Shown here piece by piece: positions 13,246 to 13,289 of a DNA stretch of 13,289 nucleotides. A program made the position numbers and the translations under genes. The notes beneath the pieces were generated by a model, which did no database searches, was not told the DNA's origin, and saw only the letters and a list, made by a program, of their open reading frames with translations. The stretch's first letter is position 1. Each line of letters starts with the position of its first letter. Origin of the DNA: Acidobacteriota bacterium (GTDB lineage: Bacteria; Acidobacteriota; UBA890); assembly GCA_030609765.1 (NCBI GenBank), contig JAUWTE010000034.1, positions 1 through 13,289 on the forward strand, given 5' to 3'.

Positions 13246-13289
13246 GTTCATCTCCCGGCCTTACACCACTTTCATGATACGGCATTGCC

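Noticed and set aside
1..13289. CRISPR array, tRNA or rRNA genes
   Set aside because: No regularly spaced direct repeats and no cloverleaf or rRNA-like sequence were seen on either strand.

Overview
The window looks like chromosomal DNA of an uncultivated, GC-rich bacterium. Three large exported proteins carry N-terminal signal peptides. Two exported proteins end in the FlgD/T9SS-like 'PNPFN ... AGRH ... W ... LPSGVYF' sorting fold that is common in FCB-group and related candidate phyla (Eisenbacteria, Latescibacteria, Gemmatimonadota). That placement is an inference from protein style, not from a marker gene.

Layout, left to right. 1-1760: mobile-looking block on the minus strand, with a SAM-dependent methyltransferase (259-1023) and a HigB/HigA toxin-antitoxin pair (1127-1725) that has a clear sigma70 promoter and a palindromic operator. 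Between them, 1047-1103 folds like an integron attC site with one extrahelical base, oriented so that higBA plus attC forms a gene cassette. No integrase is present. 1951-3137: ECF sigma factor and overlapping zinc-finger anti-sigma factor (minus), followed by the catalytic-serine remnant of an HtrA-type protease. 3343-4557: divergent plus-strand pair, a four-helix membrane protein and a DUF3179 exported protein. 4599-9817: minus-strand operon of a 1004-aa exported repeat protein, a C10 (streptopain-like) cysteine peptidase and a small sorting-domain protein. 10095-11570: an amidophosphoribosyltransferase (PurF-like) of the class that starts Met-Gly-Gly-Phe-Phe-Gly and lacks the N-terminal catalytic Cys. 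11683-13245: a secreted beta-propeller-like protein with a C-terminal sorting domain.

The most interesting object is the DUF3179 gene. Its reading frame is interrupted once, by TGA, exactly where the family has the first Cys of its Tyr-Cys-Pro-Leu motif. The frame stays fully coding on both sides, and a perfect 6-bp hairpin with a 5-nt loop sits 20 nt after the TGA, matching the bacterial SECIS layout. The best reading is an exported selenoprotein, a DUF3179 member with selenocysteine in place of the conserved Cys. The alternative is a simple nonsense mutation. A second, independent oddity supports special treatment of UGA: of nine resident genes, eight end in TAG and one in TAA, none in TGA, although GC-rich genomes usually favour TGA. 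Only the cassette-borne higB and higA stop with TGA.
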